Positions 8,284 to 17,172 are shown, counted from the stretch's first letter. The stretch is 64,000 nt of DNA from Calothrix sp. NIES-2098 (GCA_002368175.1 AP018172.1:124001-188000), one strand, 5' to 3'. Translations and numbers: made by a program. Notes: a model not told the origin generated them from the letters alone.

Positions 8284-8901
8284 TCACATATCTTTCAACT
8301 TGCATTTATTGTCAAAATTTAAGTAATGTTTAATAATATGCTCTACACTATTACCACAGCTATTAGCGAGTAACTTTAAGTCAACTCCACGCTCGGCTTG
8401 AATGCTAATAAAACTGTGCCGAGGAGAATAGGGTTTTAAATATTCTAATTTTTTTGATGCTAATTTCTTGACCAAACCAGGATAGTTAGGTGATGGTAAA
8501 CAATAAAATTTTTTGTAGGTAGTTTTTTGGATCTGCTTTGTTTGCAATTTCCAATCAACAAACTCATGCCATAATTGTCCTAATTTAGGTGGTTGTGGAG
8601 GATTGCTGAACTGGTTAATTGTGGTGAGTGGCTTGATTTCTAGATATTTAGCTAGTGTTGGATCGAATAAGCTACCATCTGTGCGATCGATATCAGCTTG
8701 TATCTGTGCTGCTATTTGATTTGCCCATTGCAGATTTTCTGGGGTGTCTCTTCTCCCCGGTTCTTTGTAAGCTTGTCGCTTGCTGTAGAACTTCTGGCTA
8801 ATGCGAGTGCTGAACTGTAGCCTTAATTTACCTTTATCTGAACCGACACGTATATCTGCTAATTTGATAGAATCCTTGCTACTCTTATGTTTTGAGTACA
8901 T
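8284..8901 (-). pseudogene. Tyrosine integrase remnant with internal deletion
   Basis: This 205-residue frame keeps the N-terminal arm/core-binding part of a phage-type tyrosine recombinase (residues about 10-160, with LRLQFSTRISQKFYSKRQ and LGQLWHEFVDWK). It then jumps to the last catalytic block, YSPRHSFISIQAERGVDLKL, and HYLNF, which carries the nucleophile-type tyrosine. Full integrases of this type are roughly 370-450 residues; the segment holding the first catalytic arginine is gone. In the usual HxLRH and LGH boxes, the first histidine is Y and LGH reads CGN. A functional recombinase is therefore very unlikely. I see no tRNA or attachment-site duplication beside it. Confidence 0.75.
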
Positions 8902-8997
8902 AGTAAATTTCTAGTAAAAATAGCAATTTTATAAATGACGATTACTAGAGTAGTTGATTTTCCGTCTTTTGATGAAAGCAGGAATGGGGTTGTTGTA

Positions 8998-10053
8998 ATG
9001 GTCGATCCATACAGCCAAACGCAGCAGATGCAGCAAGTTGTCTACCGCATTTTAGATGCTAATTTAGATCGCGCTCGTGAAGGTTTGCGCACTATCGAAG
9101 AATGGTGTCGCTTTGGGTTAAATAATTCTCAGTTGACTGGGGAATGCAAACGTCTGCGACAAGAGGTAGCTAACTGGCATACAGCAGAACTAAGAGCAGC
9201 ACGAGATACACCAGGGGACACAGGTACAGATCTAACGCATCCTCAAGAGGAGCAACGCACTAGCATCAAAGCCGTGTTGCAAGCTAACTTTTGTCGCGTG
9301 CAAGAAGCAATGCGGGTGCTGGAAGAATACGGTAAGCTGCATCACGCGGAGATGGGGAAAGCATTTAAGCAGATGCGGTATCAAGTATATACTCTAGAAA
9401 GCAATTTATTAGGTTATCAGCGCCATCAATTGCTGTGGCGATCGCGTCTGTATCTAGTTACCTCACCCTCAGAAAATTTGTTGACAACTGTGGAAGCTGC
9501 ACTCAAAGGCGGATTGACTTTGTTACAATACCGTGACAAAACTGCTGATGATACTATTCGGCTAGAACAAGCTAAAAAACTGCGACAGCTATGCCATCTC
9601 TACGGCGCTCTTTTCATTATTAACGATCGCATAGATTTGGCTTTGGCAACAGATGCAGATGGCGTACATCTAGGACAGCAAGATCTGCCCATCGACATCG
9701 CCAGACAACTACTCGGTTCCCATCGCCTCATTGGTCGCTCTACCACCAATTTAGAAGAAATGCAAGCAGCAATAGCGGAAGGTGCTGATTATATTGGTGT
9801 AGGGCCAGTTTATGAAACCCCAACAAAGGCAGGTAAGCCAGCAGCAGGCTTAGAATATGTCAGCTATGCTGCTAAAAATTGCCCTATTCCCTGGTTTGCA
9901 ATTGGCGGCATAGATGCAAATAATATCAATGACGTGATTGATGCAGGTGCAGAACGTGTAGCCGTGGTGCGATCGCTCATGCAAGCAGAACAACCCACAT
10001 TAGTGGCACAATATTTGCTTTCACAATTGCATCGCATTAAACCAGAAGCTTAA
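8998..10053 (+). CDS. thiE: Thiamine-phosphate synthase, ThiD2-like/ThiE fusion
   Basis: The C-terminal half is a TIM-barrel thiamine-phosphate synthase, joining HMP-pyrophosphate and thiazole phosphate. Visible motifs are LLQYRDK, INDRIDLALATDADGVHLGQ, GRSTTNLEE, DYIGVGPVYETPTKAG and WFAIGGID. The N-terminal 140 residues (ILDANLDRAREGLRTIEEWCRF) are the ThiD2-type domain commonly fused to ThiE in cyanobacteria, a hydroxymethylpyrimidine-phosphate kinase type. I prefer the ATG at 8998, preceded by AGGAATGGGG, giving 351 residues; an in-frame ATG at 8935 would add 21 poorly conserved residues. thiS follows after a terminator-like hairpin. No TPP riboswitch is seen upstream. Confidence 0.92.
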   Translation: MVDPYSQTQQMQQVVYRILDANLDRAREGLRTIEEWCRFGLNNSQLTGECKRLRQEVANWHTAELRAARDTPGDTGTDLTHPQEEQRTSIKAVLQANFCRVQEAMRVLEEYGKLHHAEMGKAFKQMRYQVYTLESNLLGYQRHQLLWRSRLYLVTSPSENLLTTVEAALKGGLTLLQYRDKTADDTIRLEQAKKLRQLCHLYGALFIINDRIDLALATDADGVHLGQQDLPIDIARQLLGSHRLIGRSTTNLEEMQAAIAEGADYIGVGPVYETPTKAGKPAAGLEYVSYAAKNCPIPWFAIGGIDANNINDVIDAGAERVAVVRSLMQAEQPTLVAQYLLSQLHRIKPEA

Positions 10054-10085
10054 ACAATCAAAATTTAAATTAAAAATCCTTAAAG

Positions 10086-10118
10086 TTCTGAGTAGTTACT
10101 TTTGCTACTCAGAATTTT
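10086..10118 (+). terminator. Terminator hairpin between thiE and thiS
   Basis: A 10-bp perfect stem TTCTGAGTAG / CTACTCAGAA (10086-10095 with 10105-10114) is followed by TTTT. It lies about 30 bases after the thiE stop and 40 bases before thiS, so thiS may depend on read-through or its own promoter. Confidence 0.7.
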
Positions 10119-10159
10119 CTTGAAATTCCCAATTTTTTCTAATGCATTTGTGACAATTT

Positions 10160-10372
10160 ATGTCTAACCAGATTACACTTCAGGTAAATGGAGAAAGCCA
10201 TAGCTGTTCATCCCAAACTCCTTTACCAGAATTACTCCAACAACTTGGTTTTAATCCCCGCTTAGTAGCAGTAGAGTATAATGGCGAGATTTTACACCGC
10301 CAATTTTGGACAGAAACAAAAGTGCAACAAGGCGATCGCTTAGAAGTTGTCACTATTGTTGGTGGTGGGTGA
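10160..10372 (+). CDS. thiS: Sulfur carrier protein ThiS
   Basis: A 70-residue ubiquitin-like (beta-grasp) protein ending in the required Gly-Gly (VVTIVGGG). It begins ITLQVNGESHSC and carries a typical LGFNPRLVAVEYNGEI segment. After adenylation and thiolation of its C-terminus it donates sulfur for the thiazole ring of thiamine to ThiG. Its position next to thiE supports the call. thiG is not in the window. Confidence 0.93.
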   Translation: MSNQITLQVNGESHSCSSQTPLPELLQQLGFNPRLVAVEYNGEILHRQFWTETKVQQGDRLEVVTIVGGG

Positions 10373-10387
10373 ATCAATCTATTGAGT

Positions 10388-10452
10388 CATGGGACATGGG
10401 GCATTGGGCATTGGTTATTTCTCCCCACACTTCCCACACTCCCCACACTCCC
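10388..10452. repeat. Simple repeats between thiS and the glycosyltransferase
   Basis: GGGGCATTGGGCATTGG-type and CCCACACTCCCC-type short direct repeats fill the convergent spacer. The same two motifs recur at 28575-28625 and 62492-62545, always next to gene 3' ends. No coding potential. Confidence 0.55.
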
Positions 10453-11646
10453 TCATTCAGCCTTATATAACGAACGATGAAATGTCTTCCTCTGGGCTAA
10501 TTCTTTACCTTTGCGACCGAGTTGTTCGCGTAGGGGTTGGTCTTTACACAAGCGATTGAAAGCTTGAAAGACTTCATAACCCGAATTTGGGTTAACGAGT
10601 ATGCCGTTTTCTTCGTGGTGAATTGCATCGATGACACCGCCTAAACGAGAAGCAATCACAGGTTTACCAAAGTAACTCGCTTCTAGGTAAACGATGCCAA
10701 AACCCTCGATACTGCTAGCTTTTTTATCGAAGAGATTCAGCATAGCAAATATATCACAGGCTGCATAATAACTAGCTAATTCGCGATCGGGTACATCTCC
10801 GGCAAAGTGTACCCTGCGATCGACTCGCAAGCGTTGTGCTAAAGATTTCAGTTCCGCTTCACAAGGGCCTTGCCCGCACATTATGTAGTGAACATCCACC
10901 CCAACAGTTAGTAGTAGGGGTAAATTATCAATTACACGGTTAAAGCTTTTGTGCTTAACTAGCTTTCCCACCGAGAGAATCACTACTGCTGTATCGGGAA
11001 TATTGTATGTCTGGCGCACGTTTGCACGTAACTCAGCTAAATTACCTTGACTGGTGACTTGGCTAAATTTCTCAGCCCTAACCATTGGGTTAATAACGTG
11101 GGTAGGGGTATCCAATCTTAACTTAGCTCTGAGATAATCTTGTGTATAGGAACTGTTACAGACAATCCCTTCAGCTCGTTTAAGTGTTAATTTAAATAGC
11201 GATCGCCATATCGGATTGCGTAACCCACAAAGAATATCATTACCGTGAAGATAGATAAAAAAACGAATAGGGAGGAAATAGCTCAGGAGTAAAAGTGATG
11301 GAAACTCGTAGCCATGACCCCATTCAATATAGCGATAGTGATAGCGAAAATATAGTTTAATTGCTAGAACAAATGAATAAATCAGATTGAAGCAAGGATT
11401 GAGAAAACTCCAATCCCTAGTAATTGGCCAGCGATATATCGGAAATTTTTGATCGCGATCGAATACTTTATCGCCTGAGCAAGCAGCAGCAAGAACAATT
11501 ACCCTTTCTGGATCTTGCAGACAACGATTATATATATACTCACTAATTACAGCTTCTTTTGGTAGAAAGCTGCGAGATATAACTAGAATATCTGGATAGG
11601 CAGTTTTGTCTCTAACATTTGTCGCCAGTTGTGAAATATGTTCCAT
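10453..11646 (-). CDS. GT-B glycosyltransferase, family 4 type
   Basis: A 397-residue protein with the two Rossmann halves of a GT-B enzyme. The C-terminal half shows the family 4 pattern: ILSVGKLVKHKSF, YIMCGQGPCEAELKSLA, VHFAGDVPDRELASYYAACDIFAM and EGFGIVYLEASYFGKPVIASRLGG (the E-x7-E nucleotide-sugar motif). It transfers a sugar to an unknown acceptor, probably a polysaccharide or lipid at the inner face of the membrane. The stretch around residues 85-145 is hydrophobic and may contact the membrane. It stands alone, with no neighbouring polysaccharide gene, so the acceptor cannot be guessed. Confidence 0.88.
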   Translation of the reverse strand: MEHISQLATNVRDKTAYPDILVISRSFLPKEAVISEYIYNRCLQDPERVIVLAAACSGDKVFDRDQKFPIYRWPITRDWSFLNPCFNLIYSFVLAIKLYFRYHYRYIEWGHGYEFPSLLLLSYFLPIRFFIYLHGNDILCGLRNPIWRSLFKLTLKRAEGIVCNSSYTQDYLRAKLRLDTPTHVINPMVRAEKFSQVTSQGNLAELRANVRQTYNIPDTAVVILSVGKLVKHKSFNRVIDNLPLLLTVGVDVHYIMCGQGPCEAELKSLAQRLRVDRRVHFAGDVPDRELASYYAACDIFAMLNLFDKKASSIEGFGIVYLEASYFGKPVIASRLGGVIDAIHHEENGILVNPNSGYEVFQAFNRLCKDQPLREQLGRKGKELAQRKTFHRSLYKAE

Positions 11647-12503
11647 AATTAAGTTTTCTAACTATATTGCGAATAATTTTTAAGTTCTCATACTCTTAAC
11701 TAAGGCAAAGAAATTAGTGCCAATTTACTGCTGTCCTGGCACTGTAATTTTTGTGAATTTAAGACTTCGATCGAGATAAATTGGGTGTCAACTAAAGGAC
11801 GCAGTACGATGTATGATTTATTAACGCCAATCACATCTTACTCTCATCAATTATACGAAAGCAGTTAAGTGACTTGGCTACTCAGGGAAATCGCGGTTAC
11901 GGTAAATTCCCTTGATGGTGATGCGTAGTGCGGGCAGCTTGCCCCAGAGCGACCTACACTATAGATGTTACACGCGCATTCCTTTCCGTAATTACCATGA
12001 GGAATGTGCTTTATCTGTATCTAATTTTCTACTGTTTTATCACATTCGCCAATGGCTACCGTGTAAAAAGCTGAAATCGACATCATTGTTTACTTTCAGT
12101 ATTTATATCAGGTATGGCAAGCAAATTTGTAAAAATAGTTATCACTTGATGATACATAGGCTGTAGAACCATAATTCTCAATCCTTGTTTCAGCGATAGG
12201 AGTATACAAATTTCAGCAGTATTTGAAAACAGTAGCCGGAAATATTTTCTGTTTAACGTTGTATTGTTATTTTTTTAATTTAAATTCCTCACCACATAAT
12301 ATTTGTCTACCTGATTAACAAGCATTAAACTTTGGTACTGCCAGCTAAATCAATTGCTCATAGACTATTGTGGTAATTGCTAAATTTAGTTTCTATCAAT
12401 AGGCTATCCTGAAAACTACTCAAATTTATGCCAAAATGCCAAAAAGTCGTTCGTTACTATAAAGAAAGTTCTCCATTAGTTAAGTCGATGGTGTAAATAT
12501 CTC
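11647..12503. other. 857 bases without a recognisable gene
   Basis: AT-rich sequence between the glycosyltransferase start and the left IS copy. An 84-codon plus-strand frame at 11912 lacks a convincing ribosome binding site and resembles nothing I know. I see no RNA gene or clear repeat. It may contain the promoter of the minus-strand glycosyltransferase. Confidence 0.5.
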
Positions 12504-13751
12504 AGGACTTACGCAACTGGCACAATGCGATCGTTAGTTCATAGTACATAGGTATTAATTAAATCTGATTTTGAAAGCTTTGCCTTCGTAATAGAAGTCG
12601 CTGTCTTGGAAGTACTATCGAAATATTCGTGAGAAAATAGGTAGAGGTTATATTAGATAAATTTCGCTAAGGGTAATGAGATTTACTAAGCTTAATTACT
12701 GCCAATATTTATTAAGTAGTCAAATTAATTATACAATTACCAATTTGGCAGAGCATTTAGAGAGTATTAGTCATGACGCAATTAACTATTATTTGAAAAC
12801 CGAAAAATTAACACCTCGTTTACTATGGGATAACGTGAAAGAGGTCGTTGAGTCTGATGAAAATGGTTACATCATATTTGATGATAGCGTTTTAGATAAA
12901 AAGTATTCTGAAGAAATAGAAATAGTCAGAAGACAATATAGTGGTAATGAGCATGGTGTCCTGAAAGGCATTGGTGTAGTTAGCTGCGTGTATGTCAACC
13001 CTACACTTCAAAGATTTTGGGTCATAGATTATCGAATTTTTAATCCTGATGTCGATGGGAAAACCAAGATAGACCATGTGAAAGATATGCTCCAAAACCT
13101 TGTGTATCATAAGCTTTTACCATTTGATACTGTTTTGATGGATACATGGTATGCGGTACACAGTTTAATGCTATATATTGATAGCTTAGACAAAATTTAT
13201 TATTGCCCTTTAAAAAATAATCGTTTAGTTGATGATACATTTGGTCAAGAAAAATATAAACGGATTGAATTATTAGAATGGAACCAAGAAGAATTAGACT
13301 GTGGTAAAATCATAAAAATTAAAGGATTCCCAGCTAATAAAAAAGTGAAACTATTCCGGGTTACTGTTTCTACCAACAGAACGGATTATGTCGCCACTAA
13401 CGATTTATCTCAAAGTTCCACGGATGTTGTACAACAGGTGTGTAAAATTCGTTGGAAAATAGAGGAGTTTCACAGGGAAATTAAACAACTAACTGGCATT
13501 GAATCTTGCCAGTGTCGGAAAGCTAGACTCCAAAGAAATCATATTGCTTGTGCAATGTTGGTTTGGGTTAGGTTAAAGAATTTAGCCTATAGAACTGGCA
13601 AAACTATCTATCAAATCAAGCATAACTTGCTTTCTAATTATTTAATTCAGCAACTGAAGCGCCCAAGTATTTTTATGTGCTTGGTTTGATTTATATTGTC
13701 GCGTGTCAGGGCTTTGCCCTGCCTGCTATTTGTGCCAATTGCGTAAGTCCT
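12504..13751 (+). mobile_element. IS4-superfamily insertion sequence, left copy
   Basis: A 1248-bp element bounded by 21-bp terminal inverted repeats beginning AGGACTTACGCAA, with one mismatch between ends. It encodes one transposase (12676-13689). By eye it is identical to the copy at 35252-36499, including 170 bases of leader and 60 bases of tail. The AT-rich flanks share ATATCT, but the exact target duplication is ambiguous because the base next to each tip could belong to either side. Identity of the copies implies recent transposition or gene conversion. Confidence 0.92.
12676..13689 (+). CDS. DDE transposase, IS4 superfamily (IS701-like)
   Basis: A 337-residue transposase. The catalytic acidic residues are visible as DDSVLDKK (near residue 69), LMDTWYAV (near 154) and the YREK-like RWKIEEFHREIKQLTG (near 260). 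The segment QYSGNEHGVLKGIGVVSCVYVNP is characteristic of this cyanobacterial group. It is intact, with no frameshift, and is identical to the copy at 35424-36437. The ATG at 12676 is preceded by a GGG-containing stretch. It should be able to mobilise both copies. Confidence 0.93.
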   Translation: MRFTKLNYCQYLLSSQINYTITNLAEHLESISHDAINYYLKTEKLTPRLLWDNVKEVVESDENGYIIFDDSVLDKKYSEEIEIVRRQYSGNEHGVLKGIGVVSCVYVNPTLQRFWVIDYRIFNPDVDGKTKIDHVKDMLQNLVYHKLLPFDTVLMDTWYAVHSLMLYIDSLDKIYYCPLKNNRLVDDTFGQEKYKRIELLEWNQEELDCGKIIKIKGFPANKKVKLFRVTVSTNRTDYVATNDLSQSSTDVVQQVCKIRWKIEEFHREIKQLTGIESCQCRKARLQRNHIACAMLVWVRLKNLAYRTGKTIYQIKHNLLSNYLIQQLKRPSIFMCLV

Positions 13752-14469
13752 ATATCTATAGCTTATTTGGGATGGATAAATGAGAAAGTTTTATCCCTTG
13801 CTCATAGAAAACATTAGATAGTTTTGTTAAAAATGTCCTGCATCATAATTTACAGGCTTGCAGTTAAAAAAACTCTCCAAGTAATTATGGTAGATAACTG
13901 AACTGCAAAAGTAAACCACCATTACTTGCTTGGTAAGTCAATTTAAGTAATCAATTATGAAAATTACTGTAATTAAGATTACGAATTTGAAAAATTCCAG
14001 TTTATTAACATAGAATTCTTAAATGGTAAGTATAATAGAGTCTCTAAAAAAAATCTGAGAGCAATGTTGCTGAATGAGGGATGCTTGCTGCATCTGTGCA
14101 GAAAACGTAAAACATTGTTTTGGTTATAGTTTCAAAGATAAGTCCGTCTCTAGACAGAAGATGAGGACTGCTGTCACCCCTGTGAGGAAGAGTCAGCAGG
14201 GTAATGATTAATTGATCCCAAAATTAGCCCAATCCAGAAAAGATTTAAGGTACGGTTATCTACTCAAGAAATCCTCCCTAAGCTTGCTGCTTAGGCAAGA
14301 TAAGACACGGTACATTAAATATGTAGCCGACAAACAAGAATGTTACAGAGAGCTACTGCCAATCACAAACTCGCTTGCTTGCTACGGGCTGGCGTTACTG
14401 ACCAAGCATAACTCTCCTAGGATCATTGGGAGAAATCATCACCAATACCGTTTTTCAAGCGACTGTATT
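13752..14469 (+). promoter_or_regulatory. Promoter and long structured leader of the DUF1517 gene
   Basis: About 720 bases with no convincing gene. A TATAAT hexamer at 14031-14036 could be a -10 element. Downstream, several stems are visible: AGTCC at about 14140 with GGACT at about 14165; CTGCTG with CAGCAG at 14168-14200; and a perfect CCTAAGC / GCTTAGG hairpin at 14277-14295. An open frame from a TTG at 14212 runs in phase into the DUF1517 gene, but its first 86 codons look random. I read the region as a long 5' untranslated leader, possibly regulatory; it matches no riboswitch class I know. Confidence 0.4.
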
Positions 14470-15450
14470 ATGCGTAAAAAACTACAACTAGCGATCAAAC
14501 CGCTGTTAAAAACTGTCTTTATCCTCAGCCTGGTGTTAGCTTTGGCACTTGGTCACGCTGATGGAGCATTAGCCGCCCGTAGTGGTGGTAGAATCGGCGG
14601 TGGTTCTTTTAGAGTGCCTTCTAGTCGCACTTACACGCCTCGCACCTACGCACCTCCTGGTGGGGGAGGATATTATGCTCCTTACCCTGGTGGTGGTTTT
14701 GGATTTCCTTTCCTGATTCCTTTTTGGGGAATTGGTGGAGGATTTGGCGGGTTGTTTACCATCTTAATTTTTATTGCGATCGCTAATTTCTTAGTTCAAA
14801 GTTTCCGCCGCGCCAGCAGTGGCGATACCGCAACAGAAGTAGGCTACAGCAGCAATCCTGCTGTATCTGTAACTCGTTTGCAAGTAGGTTTATTAGCTCA
14901 GGCGCGTGGTTTGCAAACCGAACTCGATCGCATTGCTGAAACTGCTGATACTAATTCCCCAGAAGGGAGAGCAGAAATTCTTCAAGAAACAAGCCTAGCA
15001 TTGCTCCGCCATCCAGAGTACTGGGTATATGTTGGTGGCGGTACACAACAAGCTAAGTTGAATTCTGCTGAGGCTCAATTTAATCGTCTCTCACTTGCAG
15101 AACGCAGCAAATTTAGCGAAGAAACTCTATCTAACGTTAACAACCAACTTAGAGCCGCACTGGCGAAAGAAGCTTTACCTGGTAGTATCAATCCAGAAAA
15201 TCCCACCGACTTAATTACTTCTGGCCCTGGGGAATATATTATTGTCACCTTGCTAGTAGCGACTCTCGGCAAGTATGCAATACCCGAAATTAACAGTGCT
15301 GATGATTTGCGTCAAGCCTTGCGTCAAATTGGTGGCATTCCTAGCGAGCAAATTCTAGCAATAGAGGTGCTTTGGACTCCTCAAGCTGAAGGTGATACTC
15401 TCACTTCTGATGATTTGTTAGCTGAGTATCCCGATTTGAAGCTTGTTTAA
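14470..15450 (+). CDS. DUF1517 membrane protein
   Basis: A 326-residue protein when started at the ATG at 14470, which gives a clean signal-peptide-like N-terminus (basic MRKKLQLAIK, hydrophobic TVFILSLVLALALG, then LAARSGG). A Gly/Pro/Tyr-rich segment follows (RIGGGSFR, GGGGYYAPYPGGG), then one membrane helix (GLFTILIFIAIANFLV) and a soluble DUF1517 domain (VTRLQVGLLAQARGLQTELD, LRHPEYWVYVGGG). The family is widespread in cyanobacteria and chloroplasts; its biochemical function is unknown to me. A strong terminator follows. Location is probably thylakoid or plasma membrane with the main domain soluble. Confidence 0.85.
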   Translation: MRKKLQLAIKPLLKTVFILSLVLALALGHADGALAARSGGRIGGGSFRVPSSRTYTPRTYAPPGGGGYYAPYPGGGFGFPFLIPFWGIGGGFGGLFTILIFIAIANFLVQSFRRASSGDTATEVGYSSNPAVSVTRLQVGLLAQARGLQTELDRIAETADTNSPEGRAEILQETSLALLRHPEYWVYVGGGTQQAKLNSAEAQFNRLSLAERSKFSEETLSNVNNQLRAALAKEALPGSINPENPTDLITSGPGEYIIVTLLVATLGKYAIPEINSADDLRQALRQIGGIPSEQILAIEVLWTPQAEGDTLTSDDLLAEYPDLKLV

Positions 15451-15475
15451 TTACATCTAACTGCTACGGCATCAT

Positions 15476-15506
15476 AAAAACCGCTTGCTGTTAAGCAAGC
15501 GGTTTT
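15476..15506 (+). terminator. Rho-independent terminator after the DUF1517 gene
   Basis: Stem CCGCTTGCT / AGCAAGCGG with the 4-base loop GTTA, preceded by AAAAA and followed by TTTT, 26 bases after the stop codon. A textbook intrinsic terminator. Confidence 0.9.
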
Positions 15507-15668
15507 GTGTTTCGCTATAATCATGTTTAGTATAGTTCTTCTTTTGTCATATTCCAGGGTAGCAAATGGGGAATCAAGAGTCAATCATAATAAAGGCAGA
15601 AATTGTTCTCTATCTGTTGTGCGATCGCATTTATGCAAAAAATATTTTGCAAATAAGCAGGTGATAGC

Positions 15669-15783
15669 AACTTCAGAGTTCCTTGAAGTAACATCAGGGT
15701 TTCCATTTCATTGTTTCGCGTACCCGGAATTAACTTCAGGGTTCCTTGAATGAACATCAGGGTTCCCGTTTCCGTGTTTCGCG
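15669..15783. repeat. Two imperfect 52-bp direct repeats
   Basis: Units at 15669-15720 and 15732-15783 (period 63) share AACTTCAG, GTTCCTTGAA, AACATCAGGGTT and TGTTTCGCG. The sequence lies in a 600-base gene-free stretch (15451-16047) between the terminator and the CRISPR. A plus-strand frame of 82 codons across it is not convincing. Confidence 0.6.
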
Positions 15784-16047
15784 CAGATTGAAATACATCT
15801 CGACAATAATTGATGAAGATCTTATGATTAGTTACTAGCTTGATGTTTGGCGAATCAAAGCGGGGGCAAAAACCCTAGAGGATATGCCAAAATCGCCAGA
15901 ACCTTGACAAAGCAATAATTATAGCGTTTCAGAGATTTGGGAAGATGTAAAATAATTGCAATAAGGTGGGCTGAAAATGACCATAATTTTCGATCTGTCA
16001 AATGTCTTCCCAGGAAGCTTGCTATTGTTAAGTTTCAGAACCCAGCT

Positions 16048-16231
16048 GTTTCAAACAACTATTACCCCGCAAGGGGATTGAAACGCCGCTGAGTAGATAA
16101 AACACTTCGCTTGCTCCATGTTTCAAACAACTATTACCCCGCAAGGGGATTGAAACGTCGTAATAAACGCCACGCACCCATAAACGCGATCGCAGTTTCA
16201 AACAACTATTACCCCGCAAGGGGATTGAGAG
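16048..16231 (+). CRISPR. Orphan mini-CRISPR, three repeats and two spacers
   Basis: Three 37-bp repeats begin GTTTCAAACAACTATT and contain the CCCCGCAAGGGG palindrome; the first two end GGGGATTGAAAC. They lie at 16048-16084, 16120-16156 and 16195-16231. Spacers are 35 bp (16085-16119) and 38 bp (16157-16194). The last repeat has lost its GAAAC end, which marks the distal end and puts the leader side upstream. The ATTGAAAC tail is the 8-nt tag type of cyanobacterial type I and III arrays. No cas gene lies in the window, so any use needs Cas proteins encoded elsewhere. The second spacer contains a HIP1 octamer at its end. Confidence 0.93.
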
Positions 16232-16346
16232 ATGTAAGTAACCCAGCGAAAATCAACCAAACTATGTTACCAAAAGTAACGACGCTGGCAACCCTTACCA
16301 GTGACAACCCTAGCCAATTAACTTTAATTACCCGACCTATTTAATG

Positions 16347-17081
16347 TTAATGCGCGTTTGAATTGTGCAGCCAAGCTTGAAACAGAGATTCTAAAATACT
16401 GTCCCTCGCTGAGTTACTCAATTCAGGATGTAACCACTTTTCAACTCTGAGAATGTAATAACCAAGTTTGGTAGGAATTGGCCCTATTACTTGTCCTGCT
16501 ACTGCATCGGTGATAGCTTGGGCAATTTCTGGCATCAATTCTACTAGCAAACGCACGCCAACAAAATCGCTATTTTCTGGAGATGGTTGACCTTGAGAAT
16601 ACTCTACGGCTAGGGCGGCAAAAGAAGCATTTTCTTTTTGAATTAAATGAACAATTTTTAAGGCATCAGATAAGTCAGTTACTAAAATCTGAGATAGTAT
16701 AACTCGTCGATAGCGATCGCAGTTATCCATGTAATCAGCATCGACTTCCATACCAAACAGATATTCCTTCAGCTTTTTGGTAAGGAGTTCAATTTTGATT
16801 CCCAAAGACCAATCTTCTACAGAGATGCGCTGCTGAGATAGCCAATTGAGGGTTTCTGATGCTTCCAAAAGCTGGTGTTCTATCCGAAATGCATCTCCGG
16901 CTGCTTGTAATTCTTCGTTGGTAACTGTAATTTGAAACTGCTTGCAAGCCCGTAAAATTACACTATCTCTTTCTGCTAAAGCAGCAATCTCAGCAATTTT
17001 GCCAACGCGACGCAGGTAAGCCAAAATTTCTGTATCCGTTGCTGGAGAAATTGATGAAGGTTTGGTTAGGCTTTCTAGCAT
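16347..17081 (-). CDS. Parvulin-type peptidyl-prolyl isomerase
   Basis: The C-terminal half has the parvulin pattern: ILSQILVTDLSDALKIVHLIQKENASFAALAVEYSQG, then GPIPTKLGYYILRVEKW. The N-terminal half is an all-helical SurA/PrsA-like chaperone part (LRACKQFQITVTNEELQ). I start it at the ATG at 17081 (MLESLTK, 244 residues) rather than at a frame start 45 bases upstream. No signal peptide is visible, so it appears cytoplasmic. In cyanobacteria such proteins are often encoded near type I secretion systems; no exporter lies next to it here. It is related in layout to the larger parvulin at 51399. Confidence 0.8.
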   Translation of the reverse strand: MLESLTKPSSISPATDTEILAYLRRVGKIAEIAALAERDSVILRACKQFQITVTNEELQAAGDAFRIEHQLLEASETLNWLSQQRISVEDWSLGIKIELLTKKLKEYLFGMEVDADYMDNCDRYRRVILSQILVTDLSDALKIVHLIQKENASFAALAVEYSQGQPSPENSDFVGVRLLVELMPEIAQAITDAVAGQVIGPIPTKLGYYILRVEKWLHPELSNSARDSILESLFQAWLHNSNAH

Positions 17082-17127
17082 TACTTTGTCCTTTGTAATT
17101 AATAGTAATTCGTATAGGAGAAACAAC

Positions 17128-17146
17128 GGGCGAGTTTTCCCCGCCC
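17128..17146. terminator. Weak hairpin between two minus-strand genes
   Basis: GGGCG at 17128-17132 pairs with CGCCC at 17142-17146 around a 9-base loop, in the short gap after the symporter gene and before the parvulin gene. No clear T-run follows on the minus strand, so termination would be partial. Confidence 0.3.
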
Positions 17147-17172
17147 TACAGGAAATTTTGTGATTTCAAAAA

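Noticed and set aside
8902..8997. TPP riboswitch before thiE
   Set aside because: The short upstream region lacks the conserved CTGAGA and thi-box segments.
11912..12166. 84-codon plus-strand frame
   Set aside because: No ribosome binding site, no recognisable motif, and composition like the surrounding non-coding DNA.
12504..13751. A precise target duplication for the IS4-type element
   Set aside because: Flanks of both copies share AT-rich motifs (ATATCT and ATATC), but tip bases can be assigned to element or flank, so length and sequence stay ambiguous.
14212..14469. N-terminal extension of the DUF1517 frame from a TTG codon
   Set aside because: The 86 codons look random, contain hairpin-forming repeats, and would bury the clear signal peptide that begins at the ATG at 14470.
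15505..15753. 82-codon plus-strand frame
   Set aside because: It starts inside the terminator tail and runs through direct repeats.
16028..16344. Frames on both strands across the CRISPR
   Set aside because: They only translate the repeats; a spaced repeat array explains the sequence fully.
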